From: Bacteriovoracia bacterium
Lineage (GTDB): Bacteria; Bdellovibrionota; Bacteriovoracia; Bacteriovoracales; Bacteriovoracaceae
Assembly (NCBI GenBank): GCA_030431635.1
Contig: JAUIIL010000003.1
Span: forward strand, 186,001 to 250,000
Reading direction: 5' to 3'
Length of the DNA stretch: 64,000 bases
The position numbers and the translations under genes were made by a program. Positions 34,497 through 42,899 of the stretch are shown in pieces. The stretch's first letter is position 1. Each line of letters begins with the position of its first letter. The notes below the pieces were generated by a model that saw only the letters and a program-made list of their open reading frames with translations, made no database searches and was not told the origin of the DNA.

Positions 34497-35549
34497 ATGA
34501 TGAATTATTTAAACGCCCTGTGGCATTACCTTCTTATTTCAGCCCCTTACCTCATATTAGGGTTGTTGTTTGCTGGATTCATTCATAGCTTTATCAGCTT
34601 AGACAGAATAAAGGGCTGGCTTGGACAAAAAAAGAAGAGTGATATCTTCCTAGCAGCTTTTGTTGGAATCCCTCTTCCTCTTTGCTCTTGTTCAGTTATC
34701 CCTGCTTCAGTTACTTTGAAAAAAGCAGGCGCTAGTAATGCTGCGACTTCATCATTTCTGATTTCAACCCCAGAATCAGGTATTGATTCTATCGTGATGA
34801 CTTATGGCTTGATCGATCTACCAATGACAATCATTAGAGTTGTTGCAGCTTTCTGCTCTGCTGTTGTTGCGGGTTTTTTCCAGCTGATTTTTAATGAGAG
34901 TGAAAATGATTTAAAAACTGAAAAAAAAGAGAGTGTAGATCATTGTTGTTCATCTAAAAAGACAGAAGCTGGAGAGAAGAGTTTTCATGCGAAATTAAAA
35001 GATGGGTTTAAGTACGCATTTGTAGATCTAATTAACGATCTTTCATTCTGGTTAACAGTTGGAATTATTCTAGGGGCATTGGTTGATCTTTTGGTTCCTG
35101 AAAACTTTTTTCAAACGATTCCACATTGGCAAAGTCGCTTTTTAATTCTTCTTGTTGGTATTCCTCTCTACATTTGTGCTTCAGCAACAACCCCAGTGGC
35201 TGCATCGATGATATTAAAAGGGCTTAGTCCAGGCTCTGCTCTACTTTTGTTATTGGTTGGACCAGCGACAAATTTTTCTAATATTGCAGTTCTTCAAAAC
35301 TATATTGGAAAAAAAGGTATTTTAATTAATATTATTTCGATAGTGGTAGTTGCTTTATTCTTTTCTTATCTGACTGATTTTCTTTATGAAAATATATTTA
35401 CGATGAATTTACAGGAAATATCTCACTCTCACTCCCACCTAAATTTTTCTTGGTGGGAAATTTTGAGTGCCATTATTTTAAGTGGATTACTTATTAAAGG
35501 AATCTATCAAGAAAAGTTTTCTCATAGAAAGGAGCATTCTCATTCATGA
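34497..35549 (+). CDS. permease of the SO_0444 Cu/Zn efflux type
   Basis: The 350-residue protein has about eight membrane helices in two halves and belongs to the DUF318/PF03773 permease family. The conserved GIPLPLCSCSVIP (first half) and GIPLYICASATTPVAASMI (second half) are present, with the Cys-rich cytoplasmic loop HCCSSKK and a His-rich tail (HSHSHLNFS, HRKEHSHS). These fit the SO_0444 branch, annotated as copper/zinc efflux. Start codons are tandem ATGs at 34497/34500. It opens a four-gene operon and overlaps the SDR gene by 4 bases. Confidence 0.88.
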   Translation: MMNYLNALWHYLLISAPYLILGLLFAGFIHSFISLDRIKGWLGQKKKSDIFLAAFVGIPLPLCSCSVIPASVTLKKAGASNAATSSFLISTPESGIDSIVMTYGLIDLPMTIIRVVAAFCSAVVAGFFQLIFNESENDLKTEKKESVDHCCSSKKTEAGEKSFHAKLKDGFKYAFVDLINDLSFWLTVGIILGALVDLLVPENFFQTIPHWQSRFLILLVGIPLYICASATTPVAASMILKGLSPGSALLLLLVGPATNFSNIAVLQNYIGKKGILINIISIVVVALFFSYLTDFLYENIFTMNLQEISHSHSHLNFSWWEILSAIILSGLLIKGIYQEKFSHRKEHSHS

Positions 35550-36298
35550 AATCAGTTTTTATTACAGGTGGAACAAGTGGAATAGGAGCCGAGATTGCCA
35601 AGGTTTATCTTCAGGATGGATACCGAGTTGCTGTTTGTGGAAGAGATAAAGAGAAGTTTGATAAATATCTTGGAGAACGAGAGAATTTAGAATTCATTCA
35701 GCTAGATATCAAAAACAGAGAACAAACGATTAAGGCCATTTCTGATTTTTCTGTTGGCCATAGTTTAGATATTGTTTATGCTAACGCTGGAAGATCTGTC
35801 GGTCCTAAAAAGATTATTCCAGATTTTTCAAATTATCATGACGTTATTGATATTAACCTCACAGGGGTTCTTAATACGATAGAGCCAGCATTTAATATAA
35901 TGAGAAAACAAGGTTATGGACATATTGTGGCCGTTTCCTCTGTTGCGGGTTTTATTGGACTACCTGGTTCAAGTGCTTATAGTGCGAGTAAAGCAGGCGT
36001 GATAAAAATGTGTGAGACATTCGCGATTGATTGGAAAAAATTTAACATTGATGTTTCTTGTGTTTGTCCTGGATTCATTAAAACACCTCTGACTGATAAA
36101 AACGATCACTCAATGCCTTTTATTATGCCAGCTGAAGAAGCTGCGATACGAATTAAGAAAGCAATGGATAAGAAAAAAGTTTTTTATGCTTTTCCCAAAA
36201 GAATGTTTTTAATTACTCGTCTGCTAGAAATCATGCCAAGGTTTCTTTACCGCAAAATTTTATCGATAAAGATATTTAATTATAGTAAGGAGAAATAA
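35546..36298 (+). CDS. short-chain dehydrogenase/reductase
   Basis: The 250-residue classical SDR has the cofactor site TGGTSGIGAEIAK, the YANAGRS (NAG) strand, and the catalytic Ser in VSSVAGF with YSASK (Tyr-x-x-x-Lys). Its C-terminal end (RMFLITRLLEIMPRFLYRKIL) is hydrophobic and basic and might touch the membrane. Substrate is unknown. It overlaps the permease gene by 4 bases and shares one base with the following lipoprotein start (TAATG). Confidence 0.9.
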   Translation: MKSVFITGGTSGIGAEIAKVYLQDGYRVAVCGRDKEKFDKYLGERENLEFIQLDIKNREQTIKAISDFSVGHSLDIVYANAGRSVGPKKIIPDFSNYHDVIDINLTGVLNTIEPAFNIMRKQGYGHIVAVSSVAGFIGLPGSSAYSASKAGVIKMCETFAIDWKKFNIDVSCVCPGFIKTPLTDKNDHSMPFIMPAEEAAIRIKKAMDKKKVFYAFPKRMFLITRLLEIMPRFLYRKILSIKIFNYSKEK

Positions 36299-36519
36299 TG
36301 AAATCGTTTGTAGTACTTTTAATTTGTTTTTTTGTTTCTAGTTGTGTGAGTGAGCAGAAGGCGATTGATGAAGCTGAAAATAGAGTTCATATTGAAAAAG
36401 AGAATCCTGAAATGAAGTCAGAAGAAGACTGTGCGGACAAACTCAACAAAACAGCTGAAGAAAAAGTTGATGAAGCAATAAACCTTCAAGGTGCCGATGA
36501 AGGTTGTACTTTAAAGTAA
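36298..36519 (+). CDS. small lipoprotein
   Basis: The 73-residue precursor has a lipoprotein signal MKSFVVLLICFFVSSC with Cys-16 as lipid site. The mature 58 residues are strongly acidic and Lys/Glu-rich, with two Cys (EDCADK, DEGCTLK) that could form a disulfide. There is an AAGGAG ribosome site. I do not recognise a family. It lies inside a translationally coupled operon. Confidence 0.75.
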   Translation: MKSFVVLLICFFVSSCVSEQKAIDEAENRVHIEKENPEMKSEEDCADKLNKTAEEKVDEAINLQGADEGCTLK

Positions 36520-37539
36520 ATGCGGTCTCCAACATCAAATATTTTAATTATTCAGACAGCATTTATTGGTGATGTCATACTCGCTACTTCTTTTATTGAA
36601 CAAGTAAAAGAGATGTACCCTAACAGTTCCCTTCATTTTTTATTAAGAAAAGGCAATGAAGAGATTTTAAAAAATAATCCACATATTGATCAAGTTTGGA
36701 TTTGGGATAAAGCTAATAAGTATAAAAGTCTTTTCAGCTTGTTAAAAAACCTTCGAAGTTATTTTTTTGAAGAAATATTTCTTATCCAAAGATTTTTTAC
36801 CATGGGATTGATGAGTGTTTTTTTAAAGAAAAAAAAATTAACTGGTTTTGATAAAAATCCATTTTCTTATTTTTTTACTCAAAGAATCAAACATAAAATA
36901 CCTCATTATGAGAACGAAGAAGCATTGCATGAAGTTCAAAGAAACTTACTTCTTATTGGCGAGAAAGAGAGTGATGCAAAGAAAATAAGACCTAACATTT
37001 ACCTTGAATTAAATGATGGGCCTAAAGGCCTTGATACTAAAGCTGAGTACGTTGTTATCGCTCCTACTTCTGTTTGGTTTACAAAACAATGGTCTCAACA
37101 GAAATGGAAGGATTTGGTTTGTGTGTTATCAGAGCAATATCTTGTCTATCTAATAGGGGCAAAGGGTGATAAAAATTTTTGTGAGGAGTTAGTTAGGCCT
37201 AATGTGATAAACCTATGTGGGAAGTTAAGTTTAAGGGAGTCAGCTAGTTTAATGAAAAAGGCCAAGAGGGTTATTGTTAATGACAGTGCTCCTATGCATC
37301 TCGCTTCTGCTGTTAATGCCCCAACAACGGCTATCTTTTGTTCTACAATTCAAGATTTTGGTTATTTTCCTCTGGCCGATGACTCAATTGTTATTGAGGT
37401 GAATGACCTTCCTTGTCGTCCTTGTGGACTACATGGGAAAAAACAGTGCCCGTTGAAGCATTTTAAGTGTTCTAATGATATTAATATAAAAGATGTTCTT
37501 CAGACGATAGACTCTCGCTTATCCCTTTCTTCTTCTTAG
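36520..37539 (+). CDS. glycosyltransferase family 9 (heptosyltransferase-like)
   Basis: The 339-residue GT9 protein has the N-terminal IIQTAFIGDVILATSFIEQVK (ADP-heptosyltransferase pattern), then HFLLRKGNEEIL. The C-terminal donor domain has APTSVWFTKQWSQQKW and NDSAPMHLASAV. It most resembles WaaF/heptosyltransferase II and would add heptose to the lipopolysaccharide inner core at the inner membrane. It starts directly after the lipoprotein stop. Its last 59 bases overlap a convergent gene on the other strand. Confidence 0.9.
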   Translation: MRSPTSNILIIQTAFIGDVILATSFIEQVKEMYPNSSLHFLLRKGNEEILKNNPHIDQVWIWDKANKYKSLFSLLKNLRSYFFEEIFLIQRFFTMGLMSVFLKKKKLTGFDKNPFSYFFTQRIKHKIPHYENEEALHEVQRNLLLIGEKESDAKKIRPNIYLELNDGPKGLDTKAEYVVIAPTSVWFTKQWSQQKWKDLVCVLSEQYLVYLIGAKGDKNFCEELVRPNVINLCGKLSLRESASLMKKAKRVIVNDSAPMHLASAVNAPTTAIFCSTIQDFGYFPLADDSIVIEVNDLPCRPCGLHGKKQCPLKHFKCSNDINIKDVLQTIDSRLSLSSS

Positions 37540-38296
37540 TTCGCCCTTTTATATAACCCCTAATACGCGAATAATAGACACTCACAAGATAGTTTTCTTC
37601 TTGAGTTTTACAATAGCTAATATGTCTCGGTTTTTTTCGTGGAAATTTCAAACAAGGAAGGTAAGCGATAAAAAATGCGGCATCAAAAACTCCCAGTGTA
37701 ATTGCTGGAACATTTTTAAGAGATTTGAAAACGACAGAAAACAGAAGAGTTGGGATAGCATACTTAGATGCTTGTGTAAAAACGACTTCATAGAATTTGT
37801 AGCGGTATTGTTTTCCAAGCTCAAACAGTTTTTTTATTTCACCTGGAGAGACTTTTTGTTTGTTAGAAATTTTCTCTACAACATCCAAAATAAAATAATC
37901 TTGATTCTCTATCGCCACTTCTCTCATCTGCTCTAGAAAAACTTCAGTTAATTTTTCTATCTTTTTATCTTTTTTGTTCTTACCAAATTTTTTTTCAAAA
38001 AAACCCGTAATCCACCCAGATAAATAAGCGGTGTGCTTGCTAGTAAAAAAATGGACTTTTCCCAAAAAAAGGCCCACATTTCGAAGTAGTCTTCCTACAA
38101 ATCCTTGTTTTTTTTGTTGAGTATGTGTTGTCGTTAATTCTTCAGTGATTTGTTTGGCATAAGAGGAGAGTTCTTTTTGTTCTTTTTCTGAAAGTTGTTG
38201 AGAAATTTCATGAATATTCTTATTAAACTTTTCAATATTAAATTCAACTGAAAAAACGCATGTACAGGTAAATAATAAGAAAAACAAAAATTTCAT
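37481..38296 (-). CDS. exported protein of unknown function
   Basis: The start is the ATG at 38296 behind GGAGGG; an upstream in-frame ATG at 38344 has no such site. The 271 residues begin with a signal peptide (MKFLFFLLFTCTCVFSVEF). A helical Lys/Glu-rich region follows (about 20-165), with a moderately hydrophobic stretch near 175-215 (IPTLLFSVVFKSLKNV, ITLGVFDAAFFIAYLPCL) and a basic tail. I do not recognise the family. The 3' end overlaps the GT9 gene by 59 bases in convergent orientation. Confidence 0.7.
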   Translation of the reverse strand: MKFLFFLLFTCTCVFSVEFNIEKFNKNIHEISQQLSEKEQKELSSYAKQITEELTTTHTQQKKQGFVGRLLRNVGLFLGKVHFFTSKHTAYLSGWITGFFEKKFGKNKKDKKIEKLTEVFLEQMREVAIENQDYFILDVVEKISNKQKVSPGEIKKLFELGKQYRYKFYEVVFTQASKYAIPTLLFSVVFKSLKNVPAITLGVFDAAFFIAYLPCLKFPRKKPRHISYCKTQEENYLVSVYYSRIRGYIKGRTKKKKGISESLSSEEHLLY

Positions 38297-38377
38297 AATC
38301 CCTCCGTAGAGTTCTATGAAATCATGTCTATTTGATAAAAGCAATCATGTCCAAGTTAATTGAGTGGATTAGTCAGC

Positions 38378-38755
38378 TTAGAGAGAGCAACCATGTTCGC
38401 ATTTTCTTTTTGGGAGTTTCTTTCTAATGTATTTTGCGAAGAGATAATAATTTATTTTAAAGAAGGGTTTAACCAGTTTATTGTTCATAAGAACAGAAAA
38501 TGGGGTAAAAATAGGTATTCTCTTCCAAATTTCAATAAATGAATCAACTCCCTTGAATACATTTCCTTCTTCATCAATTGCATGCATATGCAGATTAACT
38601 TCTTCATCCTTGAGTCCATAATGATGAGCATCAAATTGAGAGTCTTTAATATTAACCATTTCAATTTTATTTTTTTTATCAAAAATTTTATATTGTTTCA
38701 TTTCTGCATAGCAGACATAGCATTCTCCATCATACAAAACTTTAAGTTTGTTCAT
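38378..38755 (-). CDS. DCC-family (DUF393) thiol-disulfide protein
   Basis: The start is the ATG at 38755 with GGAGGAACG upstream (125 residues); a start at 38821 would lie within the upstream gene. The family mark is LYDGECYVCYAEMK near the N-terminus, with the redox-like C-x-x-C. Family members have a thioredoxin-like fold and an uncertain redox role. It is the last gene of a leftward operon and overlaps the flavin reductase-like gene by 14 bases. Confidence 0.88.
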   Translation of the reverse strand: MNKLKVLYDGECYVCYAEMKQYKIFDKKNKIEMVNIKDSQFDAHHYGLKDEEVNLHMHAIDEEGNVFKGVDSFIEIWKRIPIFTPFSVLMNNKLVKPFFKINYYLFAKYIRKKLPKRKCEHGCSL

Positions 38756-39380
38756 CGTTCCTCCATTTAGCATAAGGTAGTCTTTGAAGGAGATTTGTTG
38801 AATGGTAGCTATCAAGACCACTCACACAAACTGTTCCTGCAAGTTCTATATCAATATGTCCATCGGATTTAATAAAATCGTTACAGAGAATAACATTTTC
38901 AACACTGCAAACAAGCATAACAGTATTGTTTTCAATAATTGGAATTTCTCTTATTAATTTTAATCCCATCTTTATAGTAGCTTCTTTAACATAGGGAGGA
39001 AAAAAGCCCTTAATATATTCCTCGGTTAAACCCGTGGCCTGAAACTCAGAGATTTCTCGTGGATAACGTGCACTTGTCCGGTGTGCCTTTTGATAAAAAG
39101 ACTCATTAATGTGATTTAAAGTAAACGTCGAAGTTTCTCTAATATTTTCTAAGCTATGCCTAGGGGTTGTGTGGGGTCTAATAATACAACCCATTAATGC
39201 AGGATCGGCTCCAAGATGAAAAAAAGAGCTAAAAATGGCAAGATTTGTTTGAGAGTCTTTTGATTTTGTTCCTACTAGGTTTGCACTTTTAAAACCACTA
39301 AGAGAATTTATAAATTTTGCTCTATAGCGCTCCTGCATTTTTTCAAAATCTTCTTTATGGTAGTAAAAAGTTTTATTCAT
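38742..39380 (-). CDS. flavin reductase-like FMN-binding protein
   Basis: The 212-residue protein has the split-barrel flavin reductase pattern: FKSANLVGTKSKDSQTNLAIFSSFFHLGADPALMGCIIRP followed by HSLENIRETSTFTLN (the substitute for the usual DT..N-I...F.vn motif). The C-terminal half ends in a Trp/Arg-rich tail. Relatives bind FMN and either reduce it or work on unknown substrates. It overlaps the regulator gene by 8 bases. Confidence 0.85.
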   Translation of the reverse strand: MNKTFYYHKEDFEKMQERYRAKFINSLSGFKSANLVGTKSKDSQTNLAIFSSFFHLGADPALMGCIIRPHTTPRHSLENIRETSTFTLNHINESFYQKAHRTSARYPREISEFQATGLTEEYIKGFFPPYVKEATIKMGLKLIREIPIIENNTVMLVCSVENVILCNDFIKSDGHIDIELAGTVCVSGLDSYHSTNLLQRLPYAKWRNDEQT

Positions 39381-39897
39381 TTTCTGGGGCCTTTCCGAAA
39401 AACAAAGAAGTTGATAACTCTTGTGATTGAAACAAGAGTAGATTAAGAATATCGTTAGCTGTACTTGTCATATTAATAATATAAGCTATACGTTGAGTAT
39501 TTAAATTGTCAGATTCTTGTTCACTTTCAAGTAAAAGCTTTGCATCTGTTTCAATTTGCCCAATCATTCTTTTTTCTCTCATTCTAAGAACATCTGCAAT
39601 AACTTTTGTAATATCAGTATTGGCCTTAAAATACTGTTTTCCGTGCATCCCTTTATTAGATTTAAGAATTACATTATACTCTAAAAGTCGATTAATAGAG
39701 TTACTGACCAAAGCTTTTGATATTCCAAATTTTTCAATAAAATCCTCAGCACAAAGTTCTTGTTTAGAGAGAAAGATATTTAACCAAATTTTTCCTTCAA
39801 TTGATTTAAATCCCCAATACTCAATAAACTGACCTACTTTCTGTTCAAGGTTATTAAACTCATGAGAATTAAGTTTCATCTTTAAGCTCTTTTTCAA
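39373..39897 (-). CDS. GbsR/MarR-type transcriptional regulator
   Basis: The 174 residues contain a winged-helix domain (about 15-90). LEQKVGQFIEYWGFKSIEGKIWLNIFLS and DFIEKFGISKALVSNSINRLLEYNVI match GbsR-type regulators, and a dimerising helical C-terminus follows. Start options are 39897 or the ATG at 39879; both lie in or next to the end of the glutathione peroxidase gene. The divergent promoter upstream of the operon has two matching palindromes (40810 and 40886) that I infer to be its operators. Confidence 0.8.
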   Translation of the reverse strand: MKKSLKMKLNSHEFNNLEQKVGQFIEYWGFKSIEGKIWLNIFLSKQELCAEDFIEKFGISKALVSNSINRLLEYNVILKSNKGMHGKQYFKANTDITKVIADVLRMREKRMIGQIETDAKLLLESEQESDNLNTQRIAYIINMTSTANDILNLLLFQSQELSTSLFFGKAPENE

Positions 39898-40408
39898 TTA
39901 GATTTGTAATAGTACTGGAAAGCGGATCCTCATTGGATTGAAACCTTTGAACTTCCTTACCATTTTTAAAAATAAGAAACTTCTCAAAATTCCATCTTAT
40001 TTCTACACCACCAGTTTTCTTTATTAAAAAATCAAAAAAATTATTTTTATCATTGCCTTTAACAAGGGTTTTGGATGTTATTGGAAAACTTACTCCATAG
40101 TTTCTTTTACAAAAAGTAGCAATCTCTTCATCCTGACCAGGAGTTTGCTCTCCAAATTCATTAGAGGGAACTCCAATAATAAGAAAGCCTTTATGGGAGT
40201 ATTTTTGATACAAAGCTTCAAGCTTAGATAGTTGGGGGGTATAACCACAGTGAGTCGCTATATTGACAACCATAACGACTTTATTTTTATTTGGATCTAG
40301 TTTAAAGTTTTTTGGATTAATAAATTCAATGTTAAAATTTCTCAAAGTCATTGATAAAGCTCCGAATGAAAATAAAAATAAATTAATATAGAGGAACAAC
40401 TTTTTCAC
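39869..40408 (-). CDS. exported glutathione peroxidase
   Basis: The 179-residue protein has a signal peptide (MKKLFLYINLFLFSFGALS) and then a glutathione-peroxidase fold. The peroxidatic Cys is in NIATHCGYTPQ (about residue 54), with the IGVPSNEFGEQTPGQDEEI block and IRWNFEKFLI with the catalytic Trp-Asn. Bacterial Cys-type members use thioredoxin-like donors. An export signal suggests action in the periplasm against lipid or other peroxides. It overlaps the next upstream gene by 4 bases. Confidence 0.9.
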   Translation of the reverse strand: MKKLFLYINLFLFSFGALSMTLRNFNIEFINPKNFKLDPNKNKVVMVVNIATHCGYTPQLSKLEALYQKYSHKGFLIIGVPSNEFGEQTPGQDEEIATFCKRNYGVSFPITSKTLVKGNDKNNFFDFLIKKTGGVEIRWNFEKFLIFKNGKEVQRFQSNEDPLSSTITNLIEKELKDET

Positions 40409-40791
40409 TTATCCCTCTGTAAATAGGCTTCTTTTAAAATAAGAAAAAATGGAACCCACCATATTAAGTCGTTTGTTATTATTGTTAGAGAAAATTGGAG
40501 GGGGAAAACTCCATCGATAAAGTTTTTTAAAAAACCGACTGGACCTAAGACTTTTCCGATTAGACCCACTAGTACGATAGGCCAGTGTTTTAAAGGGTCT
40601 CTTGCAGCAATCAGGTAACCTAAACCGTAGACCCCAACAATCATACCAACACATTGCCAAATGGATGGATAGAGAGGGTAGGGCATAGAGCTAATCTGGA
40701 AAATATGAAAAGGAAAAACAATAACCCATGCACCCCACAAGATGTTATAAATACCTGCCAAGTTTAAAACTTTTGTCTTCCAATTTTCCAT
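40405..40791 (-). CDS. small four-helix membrane protein
   Basis: The 128-residue protein has about four membrane helices (near 10-30, 47-65, 72-90 and 98-122) and a short basic end. It heads the leftward redox operon. Similar small proteins with a PLKHWPIVLVGLIGKVLGP-like segment occur next to peroxidase and DCC genes, sometimes mislabelled as alkyl hydroperoxide reductase. No catalytic residues are evident. Function unknown. Confidence 0.75.
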   Translation of the reverse strand: MENWKTKVLNLAGIYNILWGAWVIVFPFHIFQISSMPYPLYPSIWQCVGMIVGVYGLGYLIAARDPLKHWPIVLVGLIGKVLGPVGFLKNFIDGVFPLQFSLTIITNDLIWWVPFFLILKEAYLQRDK

Positions 40792-40809
40792 TGCATCATT
40801 ATATCAATT

Positions 40810-40903
40810 GTTCATTTTTAAGTAAACCATGTGCCCGTCAATTATTAAAATCCTTTAAAAACAGCATTTTATACAATTTAAAATTGTTCACTTTTTTGTG
40901 AAC
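40810..40903. promoter_or_regulatory. divergent promoter with two 18-bp palindromic sites
   Basis: GTTCACTTTTTTGTGAAC at 40886-40903 is an 18-base palindrome with perfect 6-base arms. A weaker copy GTTCATTTTTAAGTAAAC with the same spacing is at 40810-40827. Both are preceded by AATT and sit in the 142-base gap between divergent operons. The size and repeat fit a GbsR/MarR-type operator; the regulator gene at 39373 is the natural candidate. Confidence 0.6.
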
Positions 40904-40933
40904 TTTTTGTCTTTTTTATGTTATTATCACTCT

Positions 40934-41362
40934 ATGAATGAATTAGAAATTTATGAAATCCATAAAATGTCAACTTACCTAATGGTAGGACTCATATGGA
41001 TTGTACAACTTGTTCATTACCCCGCATTTCATTTTATTGAAGATAAAAGTTTTACGGTTTTTGAATCATTTCACCAAAAAAGAATAAGCTTTATTGTTTT
41101 TCCATTTATGTTAATGGAGTTGGTTTCTGGTTTAGTCATTCTTGCCTACCAGAACTACTCTTTTATTTCTATTGTTAATTTATCTTCAGTTGTACTTATA
41201 TGGTTATGTACTATTTTAATTAGCATGCCACTTCATAAAAAGCTTTCATGCGGAAAAGATTTGAACATTATAAAAAAACTTATAAAAACAAACTGGTTAC
41301 GTACCTTTGTTTGGTCGTTTAGAGGAGTGGGTGTGTTTTATTTTAGTGGAGGCCTTCTATGA
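40934..41362 (+). CDS. small integral membrane protein
   Basis: The chosen start is the ATG at 40934 (142 residues); the upstream TTG at 40898 lies inside the palindromic operator. Four hydrophobic helices are visible (about 12-30, 50-70, 76-97 and 120-138). Conserved-looking features are QLVHYPAFHFIE near the start, FHQKRISFIVFP, and the last helix WSFRGVGVFYFSGG. I cannot name a family with certainty. It overlaps the epimerase gene by 4 bases. Confidence 0.75.
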   Translation: MNELEIYEIHKMSTYLMVGLIWIVQLVHYPAFHFIEDKSFTVFESFHQKRISFIVFPFMLMELVSGLVILAYQNYSFISIVNLSSVVLIWLCTILISMPLHKKLSCGKDLNIIKKLIKTNWLRTFVWSFRGVGVFYFSGGLL

Positions 41363-42270
41363 AAGTTTTAGTAACTGGTGCCAGTGGTCTTGTTGGTGGT
41401 GTTCTTGTTGAAAAGTTAATTTTAAAAGAAGGTTTAGAGATTCATTTATTAACTCGAGATAAGAAAAAACTAGTAAACAAATATCCCTCAAGTGTAAAAG
41501 TTTTCAATTGGAATATTCATGAAGGATATTTAGAGAAGGGAGCTCTAGATGGAGTTGATTGTGTTTTTCATCTGGCCGGAGAGAATGTTGCCGATGGAAG
41601 ATGGTCGAAGTCTCGAAAAAAGAAAATTTTAGAATCCAGAATACTTGGAACTCAATTTCTTCTGGATGAGATAAGTAAATGCCAAAGTAAACCCCGTAGT
41701 TTTATTAGCTCATCTGCTATTGGCATTTATGGAGATGCCGGGGATAGAGAATTAAAAGAAGAGGATGTTTCTCATGAAAACTCATTTTTAGTTGATGTTG
41801 TCAAAAAATGGGAAAGCAAAGTTTTAAATAGTCCAATAGATGGAATGAGAAAAGTATGTCTAAGAACTGGTATTGTTTTATCATCGAAAGGTGGAGCGAT
41901 GAAGAAAATGCTCCCTCCATTTAAAATGGGAATAGGTGGAAACTTAGGTGATGGTAAACAATTCATGAGCTGGATTCATGTAGATGATCTTGTTAATATA
42001 TTTATTTTTGCTCTTGAGCATGAAAATGTAGATGGAGCAATAAATGCAGTGGCCCCAAATCCCGTAACAAATGCGGAGTTTACAAAAACTCTTGGTCGAG
42101 TTCTTAATCGGCCAACGATTATTCCCATTCCTAAGCTTGCAATTCAAACTCTCTTTGGGGAGATGGGGTCCATTTTATTAGATAGTCAAAAAGTTTCTTC
42201 TCAGAAAATAGAAAATTTAGGTTATAGCTTCAAATACTCTCAGTTAGAAAAAGCCTTGATGAATTTGTAG
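41359..42270 (+). CDS. TIGR01777-type NAD(P)-dependent epimerase
   Basis: The 303-residue extended SDR has the nucleotide site VTGASGLVGGVLVEKLI, FHLAGENVADGRWSKSRKKKILESR, and SSAIGIYGDAGDRELKEE. The C-terminal DUF1731 region has FTKTLGRVLNRPTIIPIPKLAIQTLFGEMGSILLDSQKV. This is the YfcH/SulA-like TIGR01777 family, common next to DCC and photo-oxidative stress genes. Substrate unknown. A strong terminator follows at 42292. Confidence 0.93.
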   Translation: MKVLVTGASGLVGGVLVEKLILKEGLEIHLLTRDKKKLVNKYPSSVKVFNWNIHEGYLEKGALDGVDCVFHLAGENVADGRWSKSRKKKILESRILGTQFLLDEISKCQSKPRSFISSSAIGIYGDAGDRELKEEDVSHENSFLVDVVKKWESKVLNSPIDGMRKVCLRTGIVLSSKGGAMKKMLPPFKMGIGGNLGDGKQFMSWIHVDDLVNIFIFALEHENVDGAINAVAPNPVTNAEFTKTLGRVLNRPTIIPIPKLAIQTLFGEMGSILLDSQKVSSQKIENLGYSFKYSQLEKALMNL

Positions 42271-42291
42271 AGTCTTTTGAGGTTATAATGA

Positions 42292-42337
42292 AGGGACCTG
42301 GTTATAATTGCTTCCGTTACCAGGTCCCTCTTTTTTA
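42292..42337 (+). terminator. rho-independent terminator
   Basis: AGGGACCTGGT (42292-42302) pairs perfectly with ACCAGGTCCCT (42319-42329) over 11 bases around a 16-base loop. A run of T follows (42331-42336). It ends the epimerase operon. Confidence 0.92.
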
Positions 42338-42357
42338 TTAAATAATGAAGTGACTTA

Positions 42358-42882
42358 TTACCTAGGTGGTGGAGGAGGTTTTAAAAGTCCTCCATCCAGT
42401 GTACGGTGAAGATTTCTTCTTCTAAAATCCTTTCTTCTGTGTTGATCTTGGTTTCTATCACGTCTGGCCATTACTTGAGCTTTTTGAGGTTTAACTTTTT
42501 TGTAATAAGTAGGAGCTTTATTACTTTTATTCTGATCTTCTCTTCGCTCAGCTCTTTTATTCGTTTCTTTAAATTGACTTAGTTTTGAAAATTCTTTTGA
42601 GTTTGAAGAGAGCTGTGGCTGTTTATTTTTAAATTGACCACCATCATCTCTTTTAGGCTCATTCCCGTTACGGGGAAGTAGTCGGCCTTTTACTGCAATC
42701 CCTTGATTTTGTTTTTGAATTTTGTTTTCCCTTTCGGTGTCTTTTCTTTTTAACTGGGGAGTTTCTTCTCTTAATTTTCCAAGCTTTGCTTGAATTTCAT
42801 CCATTTTATTCTCTTTAACGCTGAAAGTTTTTTGTTGAGAATAAGCAGTATAGACTAGAGAGAAAAGTAGTAAATATTTCAT
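42358..42882 (-). CDS. secreted basic low-complexity protein
   Basis: The 174-residue precursor has a signal peptide (MKYLLLFSLVYTAYS). The mature part is Lys/Arg/Gln/Asn-rich, very basic and probably unfolded. It ends with a proline run (LLKPPPPPR). It has short heptad-like stretches near the start (MDEIQAKLGKLREETPQL). No family is recognised. It lies 17 bases after the TPR/beta-barrel gene in the same direction, so the two are probably made together and may interact at the cell surface. Confidence 0.75.
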   Translation of the reverse strand: MKYLLLFSLVYTAYSQQKTFSVKENKMDEIQAKLGKLREETPQLKRKDTERENKIQKQNQGIAVKGRLLPRNGNEPKRDDGGQFKNKQPQLSSNSKEFSKLSQFKETNKRAERREDQNKSNKAPTYYKKVKPQKAQVMARRDRNQDQHRRKDFRRRNLHRTLDGGLLKPPPPPR

Positions 42883-42899
42883 ATTAACCTCACTTTCGA

